Assembly (NCBI GenBank): GCA_028278265.1 | Contig: JANQET010000396.1 | Location: 1-51,802 of the forward strand | From: Myxococcota bacterium | Lineage (GTDB): Bacteria > Myxococcota_A > Polyangia > JAAYKL01 | DNA: 51,802 nucleotides | Direction: 5' to 3' | Part shown: piece by piece, positions 40,530 through 50,036 of the stretch | Layout: each line of letters opens with the position of its first letter | Position numbering within the stretch: the first letter of the stretch is position 1 | Translations under genes and position numbers: made by a program | Notes under the pieces: generated by a model | The model's database searches: none | Told to the model about the DNA's origin: nothing | Seen by the model: only the letters and a program-made list of their open reading frames with translations

Positions 40530-41594
40530 GTGGTTGAATTTATGAATACGGGAGAAAAGTACGACGCCCTTGTAGTTGGCGCAGGGCCGGCCGGCATGGC
40601 TGCAGCCCGAACACTGGCCGAGCAAGGGGCCAGGGTGGTGCTGATCGACAAGCACCGAGCTGTGGGCCACAAGGCTTGCGCCGGGGGACTGACCGCCTCC
40701 GGTGTGGAGCGGGCGTCGATTGATCCGGACGCCCTGCCCGTTCACGCAAGGGGATTTCACTCGTTGACGGTTCACTCTTCCCGTTGGCAGAGCGAGCTGC
40801 GCGCGGAGTCGATGCTGCTGGTGACCATCGACCGCCCGAGCTGGACCCACTCTCAGCTCGAAACCCTCTCTGGTCTGGGCGTCGATCTGCGGCTCGGGGT
40901 GCGGTAGAACCGGTTCGATGGTACCCGCGTCAGCACGAGTCACGGTCCGGTGACGGCTGACCACCTCATCGGAGCGGACGGGGCATCGTCCCGTGTACGC
41001 CGGCTGCTCGGGCTGCCTCGGGATCATTGGGCCACGGGATGGCAAATTCGACTGGATCCGGACTTGGCTCGGGAGAGGGGAATCGATCTCAACCGACCGT
41101 CGGTCTGGTTTGCGCCCCACCTGTTCGGCGCCGGGTATGGCTGGGCCTTTCCCGGGAGCGATGCGCTGCGGCTGGGGTGTGGCGCATCCAGTCGTTCCGT
41201 TGGTATGGCCGAGCTCAAACGATCGTTTTTCACCTGGCTCACCCGGTTCAACTTGGGATCGGGAGACGGCCGGCTCGAAGTGGGCACCATCGGTTGCCAG
41301 TATAGCGGTCATCGATTCGGCCGCGTTTTTCTCGCCGGTGATGCGGCCGGCTTGGCCTCCCCGCTGACCGGCGAGGGCATTGCACAGGCGTTGATCTCGG
41401 GCCGCGAGGTCGCGCGGGAGATGGTGGATCCCCACTATCGATCGGCCCTCATACCCGAGTTGGCCGCCCGGCACCGGCGCACCGAAGAAGTGCTCGAACA
41501 AAAAGGACTCGGTCACGTGCTCTACGAGTTGGCCCCGTTGCTGCTCCGCTGGCCCGCGCTGCGCCGGACCACCCTGAATCGATATATGGCCTGA
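40530..41594 (+). pseudogene. Geranylgeranyl-reductase-family FAD oxidoreductase interrupted by one in-frame TAG
   Basis: The frame from ATG 40530 to 41594 would give about 354 residues. It has an N-terminal FAD dinucleotide fold (VVGAGPAGMAAARTLAEQG), ACAGGLT, DHLIGADGASSRVRR, GYGWAFPG and GDAAGLASPLTGEGI, all typical of the geranylgeranyl reductase/FixC-like family that reduces isoprenoid chains. A single TAG (40905-40907) cuts it after residue 125. Both halves are in the same frame, and the text across the stop (LRLGVR, stop, NRFDGTRV) reads as normal protein. A nonsense mutation or a sequencing error is most likely. Readthrough is possible but TAG ends other genes here normally. Confidence 0.8.
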
Positions 41595-41607
41595 GGCCAA
41601 GCGGAAA

Positions 41608-42837
41608 TCAACTGGAAATGGTCGCTTCGCTGATCTCGGCGGGTCGGCTGGAGCGGGCGGTTTTAATCCGACTGAACTGAATGATCAGTACCACTGTGAG
41701 TGCGGTGGCGCCGAGCTGTAACCCAAAGGGAATCGCCAGATCGGTGATCGACCAAATCCACGGGGCGAGCAGCGATCCGACGATACCGCCACTTTGCCCG
41801 GCCAGTCCGGCGAAGCCCGTGGCCATGCCCCTGGTTGGCGCGGTTGACAGATCGCCGATCGACGCGTGAAGACTGTTCAAGAACGCCGCCGCACCGATGC
41901 CGCCCAGGGCAAAGCCACCGGCAATCCACCAGGGGTTGCGGGTGAGCAATAGCGCGGTTCCCTCGGCAGCGGTGAGCAGGGCACCGAGGAACATCAAGCG
42001 CCAGCGGCCGTGTACATCGCTCAGACGGCCCATCAGTGGTCCGGTGAGCAGGCCGAAGAATCCGGCGATGGTGAGGGCGGCGCCGACAAAGATCATGCCC
42101 CCGTCCACTTCTGCCTTACCCACAATGGGGAAAAGCGTCATGATCACCGCCAGGCCGGCCATGAAACCGAAATTGGCCCCGGCCAACAGTCGCACCCGGC
42201 GGTAGGACCAGGGTTTTGGCAGGATCCGGGGACGCGTCGTCGTCGAAACCGCCTGTCGGGAAGGGGCGCGCACCGGGACGATGACGAGGGTGATCAGGGC
42301 GACGGCGCTGAGCGCTGCGGCAATCCAAAATGGGGCGTGAATCGTCAGATGATTCGCGGTGACCGAACCGAGCACCGGTCCGGCGAAGAAGCCGAAGTTC
42401 ACGGACGAGGAGTAGATGCCCTGTGCTGTGCCGCGGGAATCGGGACCGCACAAATCGTTGAGCAGGGCCCTGGCAGCAACCCCGAAAAATCCCGAGGCCA
42501 GTCCCTGGAGCAAGCGGAAGACGATGAGCCCGACCGGACCGCTGGTCATCGCATAGCCCACGCAGGTGCCGGTGTATCCGGCGAGGGCCAGGATCAACAC
42601 CGACCGACGACCCAGGCGATCGGCTGAGGCGCCGGCAGGGAGCTGAGCCAGCAGGCGACCGACGAAAAAGGCGCTCATCAACAGGCCCAAGTCAAAGGCG
42701 GTCGCGCCGAGTCGTTCGCCGTATACGGGAATGAGCGGCACGATCATGCCGAAACCCGACATCACCACCGCCGAGGTGGCGGCGATGAGCCAGATCTGCC
42801 ACGGCAGTTGCCCGAAGAGATACCGACGCGCGCTCAC
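41608..42837 (-). CDS. Major facilitator superfamily transporter
   Basis: The 409-residue protein has 12 hydrophobic segments. PAGASADRLGRRSVLIL and GRLSDVHGRWRLM are the two loop 2-3/8-9 motifs of MFS drug or metabolite exporters. It starts at GTG overlapping the lpxC stop (GTGA), so it is coupled to lpxC. The substrate is not readable. Its end is 13 bp from the convergent reductase gene, with no terminator between. Confidence 0.9.
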   Translation of the reverse strand: MSARRYLFGQLPWQIWLIAATSAVVMSGFGMIVPLIPVYGERLGATAFDLGLLMSAFFVGRLLAQLPAGASADRLGRRSVLILALAGYTGTCVGYAMTSGPVGLIVFRLLQGLASGFFGVAARALLNDLCGPDSRGTAQGIYSSSVNFGFFAGPVLGSVTANHLTIHAPFWIAAALSAVALITLVIVPVRAPSRQAVSTTTRPRILPKPWSYRRVRLLAGANFGFMAGLAVIMTLFPIVGKAEVDGGMIFVGAALTIAGFFGLLTGPLMGRLSDVHGRWRLMFLGALLTAAEGTALLLTRNPWWIAGGFALGGIGAAAFLNSLHASIGDLSTAPTRGMATGFAGLAGQSGGIVGSLLAPWIWSITDLAIPFGLQLGATALTVVLIIQFSRIKTARSSRPAEISEATISS

Positions 42838-43640
42838 GGGGCCCCCTGTTGAACCAGCGGTCGGGCTCGACGGACCAATTCGTGCATCAAGCGATGGCTC
42901 GGTTTGACCAGCTTCACCGTGGCCCAGGGGAGGCCGCCTAAAAAGAACAGATCCCCCAGGGCATCGATCAGTTTGTGGCGCACCGGTTCATCGGTGAGCC
43001 GATACCCCTGCTCGTTGATCGGTCCGTCCGGGCCGATCACCAGCGCGTTGTCCAAGCTGCCCCCTTTGGCCCATCCGTCTTGGCGGAGCTCGAGGGCATC
43101 GTCGACCAGCGCGAACGTGCGGGCCGGAGCGATGGTGCCCGCAAAATCATCGTCAAGGGGCGCGAAGACGATCCGCTGGTGGCCGAGCTCTGGTCGATGA
43201 AAGTCGATGGATAACTCAATGGTCGGTTTGCCCGCCGGCGTCAAGGGGGCAATTATCGCCAGCGAAGGTCCGACCGAGATTTCGACCGGGTCTTGGCAAG
43301 TGACGAACCGGGGGGTCGGTGCGGCACCCATTTCGAGGAGCGCGCTGAGCCACGGTTCGGCGCTGCCGTCGAGGATCGGGAGCTCCGGCCCCTGCACGGT
43401 GATGCGGACATCGAGCTCACCACAGATCACCAATGCCGCCAGCAGATGTTCGACGGTCTTCACGCCGTGCACGGTCGTGTTTCTCACCGCGGTCGGGTCG
43501 ACCGCCTCGATGGTGATTGGAAAGGAGGAGTCGTCGATGATCAGCACCCCGCCGGTACCCGGCAAGCCCGCTTCCACCAGAGCGACGCAGTGCGCGCCGG
43601 TGTGCAGGCCGGTTCCCTCCAACAGGATCGGGGCAAACAT
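42834..43640 (-). CDS. lpxC: UDP-3-O-acyl-N-acetylglucosamine deacetylase
   Basis: The enzyme catalyses the committed step of lipid A synthesis in the cytosol. The 268-residue sequence shows GTGLHTG, the zinc-binding His in TVEHLLAAL, DGSA, ARTFAL, LDNALVI and the two zinc ligands in DEPVRHKLIDALGD, then SHRLMHELVR. Typical LpxC has about 300 residues, so loops are trimmed. The ATG is 6 bp after the sppA stop, and GTGA links it to the MFS gene. It proves that an LPS outer membrane is made. Confidence 0.94.
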   Translation of the reverse strand: MFAPILLEGTGLHTGAHCVALVEAGLPGTGGVLIIDDSSFPITIEAVDPTAVRNTTVHGVKTVEHLLAALVICGELDVRITVQGPELPILDGSAEPWLSALLEMGAAPTPRFVTCQDPVEISVGPSLAIIAPLTPAGKPTIELSIDFHRPELGHQRIVFAPLDDDFAGTIAPARTFALVDDALELRQDGWAKGGSLDNALVIGPDGPINEQGYRLTDEPVRHKLIDALGDLFFLGGLPWATVKLVKPSHRLMHELVRRARPLVQQGAP

Positions 43641-43646
43641 CGAGAT

Positions 43647-45398
43647 CTAGTAAATCTCGAACAGGATGGGGGCGTACGTGAGGATGCGTCTGTGAAGCAA
43701 CAGCTGCCCCATGGCCAACGCGCGTTTGGCAGACGGCCGTTGGGCGATCAGCCTCACCTCGGGCGACTCCGACTCCGAGAGCGCTTCGCTGAGCAGCTCC
43801 ATGAAGCTCTTGGTTCGCGGCAGCATTTCCACCGGTGCGCCGGCGGGCAGGGAGGCGATCTCCCGGGCGCGGGCCAGGGCGTCGTCGAGATTGCCGAGCT
43901 TGTCGACCAACCCGTGTTTCAACGCCTGTGAGCCGGTCCAAACGCGACCCTCGGCCACGGCGAGCACCTTTTCCCGCTCCAACTTTCGCCCGGTGGTGAC
44001 CCGCTCGATGAACAGGTCGTAGGCCGTGTGCATCAATTTGGAGATCGCGGCGCGTTCGTCGTCGCTGAATTTGCTGAACGGACTGGACCAGGCGGCCCGT
44101 TTGCCGGTGGTCAGTCGTTCGGTTTTGATGCCATACTTGGCCGCGGCCTCGCTGAACACGATCTTGCCGCCGACCACGCCGATCGATCCCGTAATCGTCG
44201 CCGCTGAGCTGAAGATTTCGGTCCCGGCCGAAGCGATGTAGTATCCGCCGGAGGCCGCCACATCCCCCAGTGAGACGATGACCGGCTTCTTTTCCGCACA
44301 GGCGCGCAGGGCCATCCAGATGTTGTCCGAGGCGAGGGCGTCCCCACCGGGGCTGTCTACTCGCAGCACCACCCCGCGGACTGCCTCGCTCCTGGCGGCC
44401 TGGTTGATCGATTTCACAAGATCCAGGTCGTACACGGTCTCCATCTGGCCGAACATCTCTTCCGACGTTCCGCCGGTGATCGGTCCGATGGCCTGGATCA
44501 GGGCTAGGTGGGGATTTTGATTGGTTTTCGGCTCGTCAGCTTGCCCTCGACCGAACATCTTGAGCAGCTCGCCGAAAGAGAACGGCTTGGGGGGCGCCTT
44601 GCCGTAGTCGTCGATCACCCCGGCCGGATACTTGTCCCGCAGCTGCTCGAGGAATTGCCCCAAGGGACTCACCTGATCCGCCAGTCCGAGCTTGACGGCA
44701 GTCTTTGCGTCGTAGGGACCGTCGTCGATCAATTCGGCGACCCGCGCCGGTTCGAGACCGCGCCCTTTGGCGATAGCGGCGACGAACAGGTGGTGCAGCT
44801 CGCTGAGCAGGCTTTGCGCGGCCTCCCGCGATGCCTCGGACATGCTGTCGCGCAGCAAGGGTTCGGCGGCGTCCTTGTACTTGCCCACACTCATCATGTC
44901 GGCGACGATCCCCAGGGAGGCCAGCAGCTCGCGGATGTACAGCGCTTCGAGGGCCAGCCCGACGGCGTCGATACTTCCGGCCGGACTGATCAACACGCGG
45001 GGACACGCCTGCGCCGCGGTAAAATAGGTCAAGTTGTCCGCGCTATCCAGGTGGCAGGTGACCGGCTTGCCCGCCTTGGCCAGTTTGGTCACCGCGGCGG
45101 CTATTTCCCCGGCCCGGGCAAACGAGAGCTCCAACGCGCCGAAGTGGATCACCACGTGTTGAACCTGGATGTCGTCCGCCGCCCGGTTCAACAGTCGCTC
45201 CAACTTGTACTGGCTCCGCCCCTGGGAGGCGAACAGGCTCGAGGTTCCGGAAAACGAGGGCATCGGGCCGTCGAGGTGAAACAGCACTGCACTGGGCCCC
45301 TTGGTTTGGCCGGCGCTTTGATCGTGCTGATCCCGGTCGAGGCTGCAGCCGATCGTCAGCGTTAACAGAATCGCTCGTGTCAGTAACCGGATCCACAT
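43647..45398 (-). CDS. sppA: Signal peptide peptidase SppA, 67-kDa type, predicted lipoprotein
   Basis: The 583-residue protein has the tandem SppA layout. The N-terminal half carries the catalytic lysine in VGKYKDAAEP (K175 likely), and the C-terminal half the nucleophile in VAASGGYYIA, with RVDSPGGDALAS and TGSIGV nearby. It degrades leftover signal peptides. Unlike E. coli SppA, the N-terminus shows a lipobox (LTIGC), so it may be lipidated. GAGGAG lies 6 nt upstream. It sits between the zinc-ribbon/TPR gene and lpxC, 19 bp and 6 bp away. Confidence 0.93.
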   Translation of the reverse strand: MWIRLLTRAILLTLTIGCSLDRDQHDQSAGQTKGPSAVLFHLDGPMPSFSGTSSLFASQGRSQYKLERLLNRAADDIQVQHVVIHFGALELSFARAGEIAAAVTKLAKAGKPVTCHLDSADNLTYFTAAQACPRVLISPAGSIDAVGLALEALYIRELLASLGIVADMMSVGKYKDAAEPLLRDSMSEASREAAQSLLSELHHLFVAAIAKGRGLEPARVAELIDDGPYDAKTAVKLGLADQVSPLGQFLEQLRDKYPAGVIDDYGKAPPKPFSFGELLKMFGRGQADEPKTNQNPHLALIQAIGPITGGTSEEMFGQMETVYDLDLVKSINQAARSEAVRGVVLRVDSPGGDALASDNIWMALRACAEKKPVIVSLGDVAASGGYYIASAGTEIFSSAATITGSIGVVGGKIVFSEAAAKYGIKTERLTTGKRAAWSSPFSKFSDDERAAISKLMHTAYDLFIERVTTGRKLEREKVLAVAEGRVWTGSQALKHGLVDKLGNLDDALARAREIASLPAGAPVEMLPRTKSFMELLSEALSESESPEVRLIAQRPSAKRALAMGQLLLHRRILTYAPILFEIY

Positions 45399-45417
45399 AC
45401 TTTACTCCTCTGATCGC

Positions 45418-47859
45418 TTACGGAACGGTGTCGCCGGAAGGGGCAGCGGGTTGCTCGTTCTTCTCGACCGGCGGCTGGGCCGGTGGCGGCTCTGGCGCGT
45501 CGGCCGCTTCATCCGCGTCCGGTGTGGGCGACTCGATGACCACCGGAGACGGAGTGGGCGGCGGAGCGACTGGCTCTTCTTTTGCCGGCGCGGGTTGGGC
45601 AGCAGAGAGGCTCTCCTCGAGGTTTTTCAGGCGGCTTCGGGCGGCCGAAGCTTTGCGTCCGGAGGGGTGCCGGCTGAGGTATTGTTTGTAGTACTTTACC
45701 GCCTGTTCCTGCTGACCGGTCGCTTCGAACGCCTGGGCCAAACCAAACAGCGCCGGCGCGTACGATGGGTTGATGTTGAGGATGCGCCTGAATTTGGCGA
45801 TCGCCTGACCGTATGATCGGCGAGAGAGCTGGCACTGCGCCAGGCCAGCCAAGGCGTCGATGTTGCTGGGGGACTGGATGAGCACCCGCTCGTAGAGCGA
45901 GATCGCTTGTGTGGTCTGACCGGATCGCTGCAGTTTGACCGCGCGCATCAGCATCGAATCGGGACTGCCGCCCGTTGGCGCCGGGGCTGCCCATTTTTCG
46001 TCTTTGCGGGAGGTGACGGCCGGTTTTGGCTTGGTCGCGGTCGATTTCCGGCGGGCCGTTTGGGGTACGCCGGCATCCGCTGCAGCCGATGAGCCCGGTT
46101 CGGTCGCGGCCTGCTCGGCAGTGGCGCTGGGGCCGAGCAATACGGTCTTGCCCGATTCGATGCGGTCGAGCAACGCTTTGGCGCTGGTGTGATCCGAGTT
46201 GAGCTTGGTCACCGCGGCGAGCGCGGCCCGTGCCTGGTAGAGCTCACCGGTGCTGGCCAGCACCCGGGCGCGCCGGTACATGGCGCGGATGAGCGGCTCC
46301 GCCTTGATCACCGCATCGAGTTGGGTGAGCAGGGGGGCGGCGGTCGAGCCGGAATCGAGGGCAATCAGTACCGCGACGTAGTCGGTCTCCGGGTCGGGGG
46401 CCGCTCCTTTTGCTTTTTTCAGTTGCTGTTTTGCTTCCTCGAGATCCCCTTCGAGGCGCTTGATGTCGGCTGCGGCGCGATGAACCGCGGGAACGGTGGG
46501 ACTGGCGACCAGCGCTTGATTGGCCTTTTGCAGTCCCTCGGCGAGTTTCTCTTCGAACTCCCGGTGAAGTCGCTCCGCCTCCTTGAGGTGTGCTTCGGCC
46601 TCCTGCCCGGTGGCTTCGGCTGCGTCGGCCCGCGCGTCGAGCTCGGCGTCGCGCAGGTACTGCGCCCAGACACTGTACAACTCGGCCAGTCCGGCCAGCG
46701 AGGGTGCGTGGTTCTCATTGAGCGCCAGCGCCTGGTGGAACTCCCGGTCCGCCTGTCGGTAGTTGACCTCGGAATCGAGCAGAAAACTCTCACGACCCCG
46801 CACAAAGAAATCTTTGTGTCGATCCGAGTCGGTCAGGTTGAGCAGTCCGCCGAATGCCCCGCTGATCACTTGGGGTTTGAACTTGATGAGATAGATGCCT
46901 CCGCCAATCAGTCCCACTACGAGCACCAGGGCGATCCAACTGCCTATTCGGCGTCGGGGAGGGGGTAGGGAGCTCATCTCCTGCTCGTCGTATCGGTTGA
47001 GCTCGGCTTGACTGTCGGCCCAGGCGGGACTCTTGGCGTCAACGCCCGCCCCTTGTCCCTGGTGCCACTCGTTACCCTCCTCGATAACCGGAATGTCCGA
47101 GAAATCCGGATCATTGGCGCCCGGCTCGGACCAGGTGCCCACCATTCCCTGTGAGCCTGGTGGTGGGAGTTCGCCGCCGGGTCGGGCCCCTCCGGCTGCC
47201 TGAGCTGGGTCCGGTGGCGGGTTTTTCTTGCCGGGGAGGGTGGGTGCGTACCCCACCTCCGAAGGGAGATCCTTGAACTTGTCCTGGCGGGCGGATGCCA
47301 ACAATTGCTCGGGTTTCTGCAGAATCGTGGTCGGGGTCAGATCTTCTGTTTGGGCATCGGGCCAGAGGGTTTCCTGGTCCTGGGGATTATTGTTGGGATC
47401 GAATTGAATTTGAGGTCGTGGCGCCAACCCCGCTGCTCGGGTGGTTGTGTTTCGCTCCGATTCGTCCGGATCACGCTTTTCGGCGCGCGGGTATCCTGCG
47501 GCCACAGGTTTGTTCGATGGGTTGGCCATCGCCTGGGCCGCGGTGAAGAATGGTTTGATTTCGGCAATGTCCCCCAGCCGTTTCCACTTTTGTCCCCCCT
47601 TGGAGAGGAAGTCGTCCGGAGAGACCTTTCCCTGGGCAATCCATTGCTGCAACACGCCGAGCCGTTCAAAGGGGTATGTCGACCCGTCCCCCTGGCGCAG
47701 CTGCCATTCAACGGAATCCCGCCGGCTGCCCGCCGGGGCCATCACCCGAAACACATGACCGCAGCTGGTACAGCGGACTGAGGTGCCCGTCGGACCGACC
47801 AGGGTTTCGTCAAGAGAGTATTCAGTACTACATTTTTCGCAGTTTACATCCATATTCAT
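45418..47859 (-). CDS. MJ0042 zinc-ribbon, GYF-like and TPR membrane protein
   Basis: The 813-residue protein begins with a zinc ribbon (CEKC...CTSC, residues 8-35). A GYF_2-type domain follows (WQLRQGDGSTYPFERLG to AEIKPFF, about 52-105), then a disordered segment, one membrane helix (WIALVLVVGLIGGGIYLI, about 308-325) and several TPR units (about 345-780) before a Pro-rich tail. It should be an inner-membrane scaffold with cytosolic N-terminus. Similar proteins are common in Myxococcota and their relatives. ATG 47859 or 47853 may start it; no ribosome site is seen. It is followed by sppA and lpxC. Confidence 0.85.
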   Translation of the reverse strand: MNMDVNCEKCSTEYSLDETLVGPTGTSVRCTSCGHVFRVMAPAGSRRDSVEWQLRQGDGSTYPFERLGVLQQWIAQGKVSPDDFLSKGGQKWKRLGDIAEIKPFFTAAQAMANPSNKPVAAGYPRAEKRDPDESERNTTTRAAGLAPRPQIQFDPNNNPQDQETLWPDAQTEDLTPTTILQKPEQLLASARQDKFKDLPSEVGYAPTLPGKKNPPPDPAQAAGGARPGGELPPPGSQGMVGTWSEPGANDPDFSDIPVIEEGNEWHQGQGAGVDAKSPAWADSQAELNRYDEQEMSSLPPPRRRIGSWIALVLVVGLIGGGIYLIKFKPQVISGAFGGLLNLTDSDRHKDFFVRGRESFLLDSEVNYRQADREFHQALALNENHAPSLAGLAELYSVWAQYLRDAELDARADAAEATGQEAEAHLKEAERLHREFEEKLAEGLQKANQALVASPTVPAVHRAAADIKRLEGDLEEAKQQLKKAKGAAPDPETDYVAVLIALDSGSTAAPLLTQLDAVIKAEPLIRAMYRRARVLASTGELYQARAALAAVTKLNSDHTSAKALLDRIESGKTVLLGPSATAEQAATEPGSSAAADAGVPQTARRKSTATKPKPAVTSRKDEKWAAPAPTGGSPDSMLMRAVKLQRSGQTTQAISLYERVLIQSPSNIDALAGLAQCQLSRRSYGQAIAKFRRILNINPSYAPALFGLAQAFEATGQQEQAVKYYKQYLSRHPSGRKASAARSRLKNLEESLSAAQPAPAKEEPVAPPPTPSPVVIESPTPDADEAADAPEPPPAQPPVEKNEQPAAPSGDTVP

Positions 47860-47864
47860 TTGTT

Positions 47865-47893
47865 AAAATACGCTTCTATTTAAGAACACGCAA
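47865..47893 (-). promoter_or_regulatory. Possible sigma-70 promoter upstream of the TPR gene
   Basis: On the minus strand TTGCGT (47888-47893) and TATTTT (47865-47870) are 17 nt apart. Transcription would begin close to the ATG at 47859, so the mRNA would be nearly leaderless; this fits the missing ribosome site. The boxes are imperfect. Confidence 0.4.
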
Positions 47894-47903
47894 AAAAGCT
47901 GAA

Positions 47904-48872
47904 TTAGCCCCCGTTGGCCACCGCCTCGATGCGGTAGGAGCGCCAACTGACCCCGCCCGCCAAATCGTGGGCCACCGCCCACAGCATGAAGCTTCCCCCT
48001 TTGCGCGGGGGCAGCCATTCCACTTTGTACGGTCCGGCGCCCGACTCATCGGCTGTTCCCGAACGGTCGGCGGTGAACTGCCCACCGGTGACAAACCACG
48101 AAATATAGCTCCGTTCCTGACCGACGGTTGCCGGTTCCAAGTAGGATTCAATCGGAACGGTATCGCGGCAGCCGTCCTGACCTTCGCAGACAAATATATT
48201 GGGATCCTCTTGCACGGCTTTTTGCCCGTCGTCGGTTTGGTCGATGGGCTGGATCTGTTGCTCATTGAAATTGAGACTGGCGATTTGGGGATTGATACCC
48301 AGGGGGGCTGTTTGGGTGATCGTCAATGACTTGAGCGCGACCAACCCGTCCCCGCCCACACACAGTTCTTTTAAACCGGAAAGTTCTGATATTTCGGGCA
48401 ATTCTGTCATCTCGGGCAGTTGACCGCCGGCGCAGAGCAGCACGATCGCTGTCGCTTTCAGCTGGTCTTCACCCTCCGGTATGCGCGGAACAATGTCCTC
48501 GGCAAAGGTTGGGACGACATAGGCGTCACCTCCCTCCGCGGCGCTGGCCAGCTGGGGGATCCATAACAATGGATCCGGTTCGTCCACTCCCGCGTCGCCG
48601 GGGATCCCGGTGGTATCCGGGAGACTCGAGCCGGGGGTGAACAGACCGGCCAAGATCATCCAGCCGATGGTCACCGTGCGGCCCTCGCCCTTGGGATCGG
48701 CGAACAGCACCCGCAGGGTCGTCGTATCGCCCGGGCGGATTTGGGGCGGATCAGCTTGAACGGCCATCACGCGAAACTTGGTGATTTGACTGATCGCCTC
48801 CATTTTGTCCTGGCAGCCGACCGCACCGGTCAGCAAAAAAAGGACGAGGATTGTCGTTTTCGCGGCGTTCAT
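47904..48872 (-). CDS. Hypothetical lipoprotein
   Basis: The 322-residue protein has a signal peptide with lipobox TGAVGC and an Ig-like opening (FRVMAVQADPPQIRPGDTTTLRVLFADP). A middle region has several cysteines, and YISWFVTGGQF precedes YKVEWLPPRKGGSFMLWAVAHD. This arrangement matches unnamed Myxococcota-type surface lipoproteins. ATG 48872 is used since it starts the signal peptide. It is 27 bp downstream of the DUF882 gene and 44 bp before the TPR gene. No function is claimed. Confidence 0.75.
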   Translation of the reverse strand: MNAAKTTILVLFLLTGAVGCQDKMEAISQITKFRVMAVQADPPQIRPGDTTTLRVLFADPKGEGRTVTIGWMILAGLFTPGSSLPDTTGIPGDAGVDEPDPLLWIPQLASAAEGGDAYVVPTFAEDIVPRIPEGEDQLKATAIVLLCAGGQLPEMTELPEISELSGLKELCVGGDGLVALKSLTITQTAPLGINPQIASLNFNEQQIQPIDQTDDGQKAVQEDPNIFVCEGQDGCRDTVPIESYLEPATVGQERSYISWFVTGGQFTADRSGTADESGAGPYKVEWLPPRKGGSFMLWAVAHDLAGGVSWRSYRIEAVANGG

Positions 48873-48899
48873 GAATCCGGATACTAGCATGACAGTCGC

Positions 48900-49901
48900 T
48901 TATAGACCATGCTCTGGGATGGAATTGAGGTCACTTTGTTCTTCGGCAATTGTCTGGTTTTCCACGACAACCGTCGGTGCCGGTAACGCACCGCGCAGCT
49001 TTCCTTTGCGGTTCTTGTGGCGTTTGGGTTCATCGTGGCGAGGCCGCCATCGCCGATCCCATTTGGCGGCGGTCTTGGTCAGCACCCGGCGCAGGCAGCT
49101 CCGTTTCCCCGGGCCCGATCGATCAATCCAAAAATAGGAGGGACCGGTGCGCACGTCGAGATGGACAAAGCCGGAATTGGGATACAGACCCACCCCCACG
49201 CGACCCAGCTGACGCGCCTTGCGGGCCAGGGCGGCGATGGATACGCCGGGAATGACGATGTCGACGGCCCGGCCCTTACCGTGATACCCCTCGTTCTTCT
49301 CCCGCGTTTCCCGAAATCCCGAGATGATATTGATTTGTCGGGCCTTGAAGTGATCGGCTAACCGGTAGATCAATTTGACGAGCCGAGGGTGAATGGGATG
49401 GCTGGCTGCAGTGTGTTTGTCCCGCAGGGCGTTTTCGATCTGATCCATCACCGCCGGGTCCAACTCTCCGTTGGGTAAAAAGGGGAAAACTCGAATGCGC
49501 TCCCCCAGATTCACCGAGTGAATGACCAGATCGCGAAACCCCTCCCGATATTTGGGCTTACGGATGCGCGGTACCCGTTGCCAGCGCCTGATCGTCCGGC
49601 GTTGACGGGGGCTGGCCCCGGTGTAGCACCTTCGGACCCGTTTCTTGTGCCGCCGCTTCTCAACGGTGCGCTTCTTTTTCCCGGGTGAGGGCTCGGCCTC
49701 GTCGGCGGCCGGAGAGGCATCAGTGGTCGTTTGGGGGTCGTTTTGGACGGGGATCGGCGGCACTTCGGGCGCGGGCCGATTGTCCGTTGTCGTTTTGACC
49801 GGCTTCGATGGGTGTGGTATCGACCTTATGGTACCCATGGATGATACGGACCACGATGAAACCGCGGCGATGAGGAGCAACCGTATAAAAAAAGCGCTCA
49901 T
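48900..49901 (-). CDS. DUF882 / M15-like murein endopeptidase-type protein
   Basis: The 333-residue protein has a signal peptide (MSAFFIRLLLIAAVSSW), a disordered Pro/Lys/Arg-rich region (to about 100) and a DUF882 domain (about 115-275). HxxGRAVDI-type (YHGKGRAVDIVIPG) and FVHLDVRTGPSYFW metal motifs are seen, with SGFRETREKNEG before them. It probably cleaves peptidoglycan cross-links (YcbK/MepK-type). The C-terminal extension is basic (KRRHDEPKRHKNRKG-like). ATG 49901 fits the signal peptide. It opens the long minus-strand run to the MFS gene. Confidence 0.82.
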   Translation of the reverse strand: MSAFFIRLLLIAAVSSWSVSSMGTIRSIPHPSKPVKTTTDNRPAPEVPPIPVQNDPQTTTDASPAADEAEPSPGKKKRTVEKRRHKKRVRRCYTGASPRQRRTIRRWQRVPRIRKPKYREGFRDLVIHSVNLGERIRVFPFLPNGELDPAVMDQIENALRDKHTAASHPIHPRLVKLIYRLADHFKARQINIISGFRETREKNEGYHGKGRAVDIVIPGVSIAALARKARQLGRVGVGLYPNSGFVHLDVRTGPSYFWIDRSGPGKRSCLRRVLTKTAAKWDRRWRPRHDEPKRHKNRKGKLRGALPAPTVVVENQTIAEEQSDLNSIPEHGL

Positions 49902-49950
49902 GGTCGTTAGGCGGTAATAAACATTCCGAAAACTGTTATAGATCAAAAAT

Positions 49951-49958
49951 AGTATAAT
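49951..49958. promoter_or_regulatory. Overlapping divergent -10 elements in an AT-rich gap
   Basis: The 135-bp gap between the DUF882 and HD-domain genes is strongly AT-rich. AGTATAAT (49951-49958) gives TATAAT for the plus strand and TATACT for the minus strand. No convincing -35 box is present for either. Confidence 0.35.
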
Positions 49959-50036
49959 TTAAAAATTCCTTTTTAATGGACATCGTGAATAAATTGCGGC
50001 ATTCGAGTTGAGCGTTTGGCAGGATAAGGTTTTGTA

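Noticed and set aside
40530-41594. Pyrrolysine-containing enzyme at the TAG
   Set aside because: TAG is the ordinary stop of several genes here and the family has no known Pyl residue; a mutation or base error is simpler.
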